Positions 62,346 through 64,000 of a stretch of DNA of 64,000 bases are shown piece by piece; positions within the stretch are counted from its first letter, which is position 1, and each line of letters begins with the position of its first letter. Position numbers and translations under genes: made by a program. The stretch is from Symsagittifera roscoffensis (Eukaryota > Xenacoelomorpha > Acoela > Convolutidae). A model generated the notes under the pieces. That model had not been told where the DNA came from. It did no database searches and saw only the letters and a list, made by a program, of their open reading frames with translations. The stretch lies in contig NC_087067.1 in assembly GCF_963678635.1 (NCBI RefSeq), positions 56,333,964 through 56,397,963 on the forward strand, written 5' to 3'.

Positions 62346-64000
62346 TGTTTGGTTTTTTTGAGTTTTAGAAGTTTGACATGAAAAATTCCAATTATTTAAT
62401 TTCTAAAATTTTTCTGATATGAAGCTTTATCACTTCTTTGACGTTCATCAATAGCTGGAAAACAAGAACACCAGTTTTCATTTTTAGCTTGAGCGATTGA
62501 TCAAAACTAACACAAATTTATCAATTACAACAACATAAAAAAATTTGCAATTTAATCAAAAACTTTGATTTCAGATTTGATCCTGTTTTTTTTTAAATTC
62601 TTAAACAAAAACCGCCTATCATTTACAGTAGCGCCTTTTATTGGTCACCTTGGAGTTGCATTCATCTTCCATTTCTAGTCTGAACTGCTATTGTTAATCA
62701 TTGTTAAAAGAAATGATTTGTTTCGAGAAAAAAAAACAAGTATGTTTCGTCTGCTGTTTCACGTTTCACGAAGTAAAGTTTAAAAAAGAAAGTTTAGTTA
62801 CCAAAGAAAATACAAACAGGTTTCTTAAAACGCACCTTTCTATGTGGTCTCTGCGCTGCTTCTGCAATAAAAAAAAGGAAACAAAAGAAACTGAACCAAT
62901 ACAACAAAAAGAAATTACCATTTTTTTCTGCCATATTATCCAGGAAATTCGAAACCGTGAAAAATTGGTATTGGTATTGACACAATAAGGTATTGGTATT
63001 GGTACTGTTATTGATCAATACCAGGTTCCCGGTATTGGTATTGATCAATTTCCAGAAAACAGGTAGAAACATATTTCGTGTTTCAAACGTTTCGTAATTT
63101 TTGCTAACACAAATTTTCAAAATTTTCAAATATCGAGAAAATGTGCTCTGATATTGCAGTTAACGCGCAAATTGAAAGACTGAAACGAGTGGGCGAACTC
63201 AACCATTGGGAGCCAAATCTATCTTGCGTGTAACAGTCGCCTACTTCGGTCACATATGAGGCTTAAAAAAATAGGCCCTATAACCATTGGCTCAAGATTC
63301 AGGGACACTATCTCTTGTTTTTCGAACTCAAAACGGTCGGAGCCAATTCGGTTCACTTGCAACATGAGACTAAAACCCGTTACAGCTTAAAGCTCAGTAC
63401 CAAAATACCCCCTACCACTCTAGAAAATAAGAACGTCCCCAAACTTAGGTCTCAAAATACCCAAAATACACGAACGCCGTTAAAAACAGGTCGGAACAAT
63501 CCGTAAAGTCACTTTTTATTAGACAGTGGAACTTTGATCCATTTCAGATAGATGAAACCAGCCGGTTACTGTGCAAGTAGCACAGAACGGTCCGACCAGT
63601 CTTATAAAAAATATATTTTTTTTCAAATTGGTGTCATTTTATTGCATGTTGTGATATAAAGATCTGAACGAAAAAGTAGAATTTATGAAGAATTGAGAAT
63701 CATAGTAAAGTAGGTCAATAGGAAAACAGTTTTTGAAAAAAAATTAATAGGAAAAACGAAATAATTTTTTTTTTTTTTTAAATTCAAATTTTTGATTCTA
63801 AATTTGCGATAAAAATTTCCAAAAACTACCTTTACTTGAGTAAACTAAGTTTTTACGGCTTAAATTGATTTTTCGAGCTCTCCCAAAGCACTGTTTTGCC
63901 CCTATTTTGGCCAAATTTTCTGCGCCGGAGGCAAATTTTTGAAAAAACCGTCAAAAAGCCGTTTTTGGGCACTTTTTGAAAAATTTTGACAAAAAAAATC
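62346..64000. other. DNA right of the tandem array
   Basis: No gene recognised. A GGTATTGGTATTG-type simple repeat with GATCAATACC inversions lies at 62965-63050, and a T-run at 63762-63779. A TGCGCCGGAGGC motif at about 63921 resembles the CGCCTGAGGCG of the 19.7-20.6 kb palindromic element. Confidence 0.35.

Noticed and set aside
62701-62988. 95-codon ORF right of the array
   Set aside because: Lys/Phe-rich, no signals, overlaps a simple GGTATT repeat.

Overview
This window looks like nuclear DNA of an invertebrate animal. It is AT-rich and gene-poor, has GT-AG introns, and is full of metazoan-type transposable elements: Penelope-like, an APE-type LINE with an esterase ORF, copia, a Polinton-like virus relative, hAT and Tc1/mariner miniature elements, and tRNA-derived SINEs. 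The two host genes that can be recognised are an MFS transporter resembling the MFSD4/NaGLT1 sugar-transporter family and a TRIM-type protein with FN3 and SPRY domains. Both are ordinary animal genes. The sequence does not allow a phylum to be named.

Layout. 1-5.4 kb: a very long intronless ORF (more than 1,760 codons, open at the left edge) of unknown family, followed by a tiny basic ORF joined to it by a TGATG stop/start overlap, then 1.6 kb of non-coding DNA with strong hairpins. 7.0-7.7 kb: an orphan ORF on the minus strand. 8.0-15.4 kb: a Penelope-like retroelement whose RT carries an inserted PHD finger. A LINE of about 4.5 kb has inserted into its GIY-YIG endonuclease on the opposite strand. 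The LINE has an SGNH-esterase ORF, a PHD-finger ORF1, and a pol ORF that follows ORF1 in the same frame across a TGA-CTAG stop. 16.4-19.0 kb and 26.7-29.0 kb: exons from two partial copies of the transporter gene, sharing a nearly identical 252-bp intron segment. Between and inside them lie two nested hAT miniature elements (each with an 8-bp target duplication), a palindromic element and a broken copia element with 228-bp matching LTR portions.

29-35 kb is mostly AT-rich DNA without genes, with a nested pair of Tc1-type palindromic elements at 31.5-32.8 kb. 35-41.4 kb holds a decayed Polinton/adintovirus-like gene cluster (type B DNA polymerase, packaging-ATPase fragment, PC4-like and exonuclease-like ORFs), two orphan ORFs and a 31-bp minisatellite. 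42.1-46.0 kb holds three 3' exons of the TRIM-like gene, with a 166-bp tandem repeat in the intron.

50.07-62.35 kb is a tandem array of about 5.7 units of 2.16-2.18 kb. Each unit carries one copy of an unknown gene of about 160-220 codons plus its own promoter-like and polyadenylation signals. The copies fall into two alternating types (A and B). In each copy the N-terminal ORF is separated by a frame change from a conserved C-terminal tail, and a correctly phased slippery heptamer lies at that point. The best candidates for something undescribed are the LINE readthrough junction, the PHD insertion in the Penelope RT, the unknown giant ORF, and the tandem gene array.
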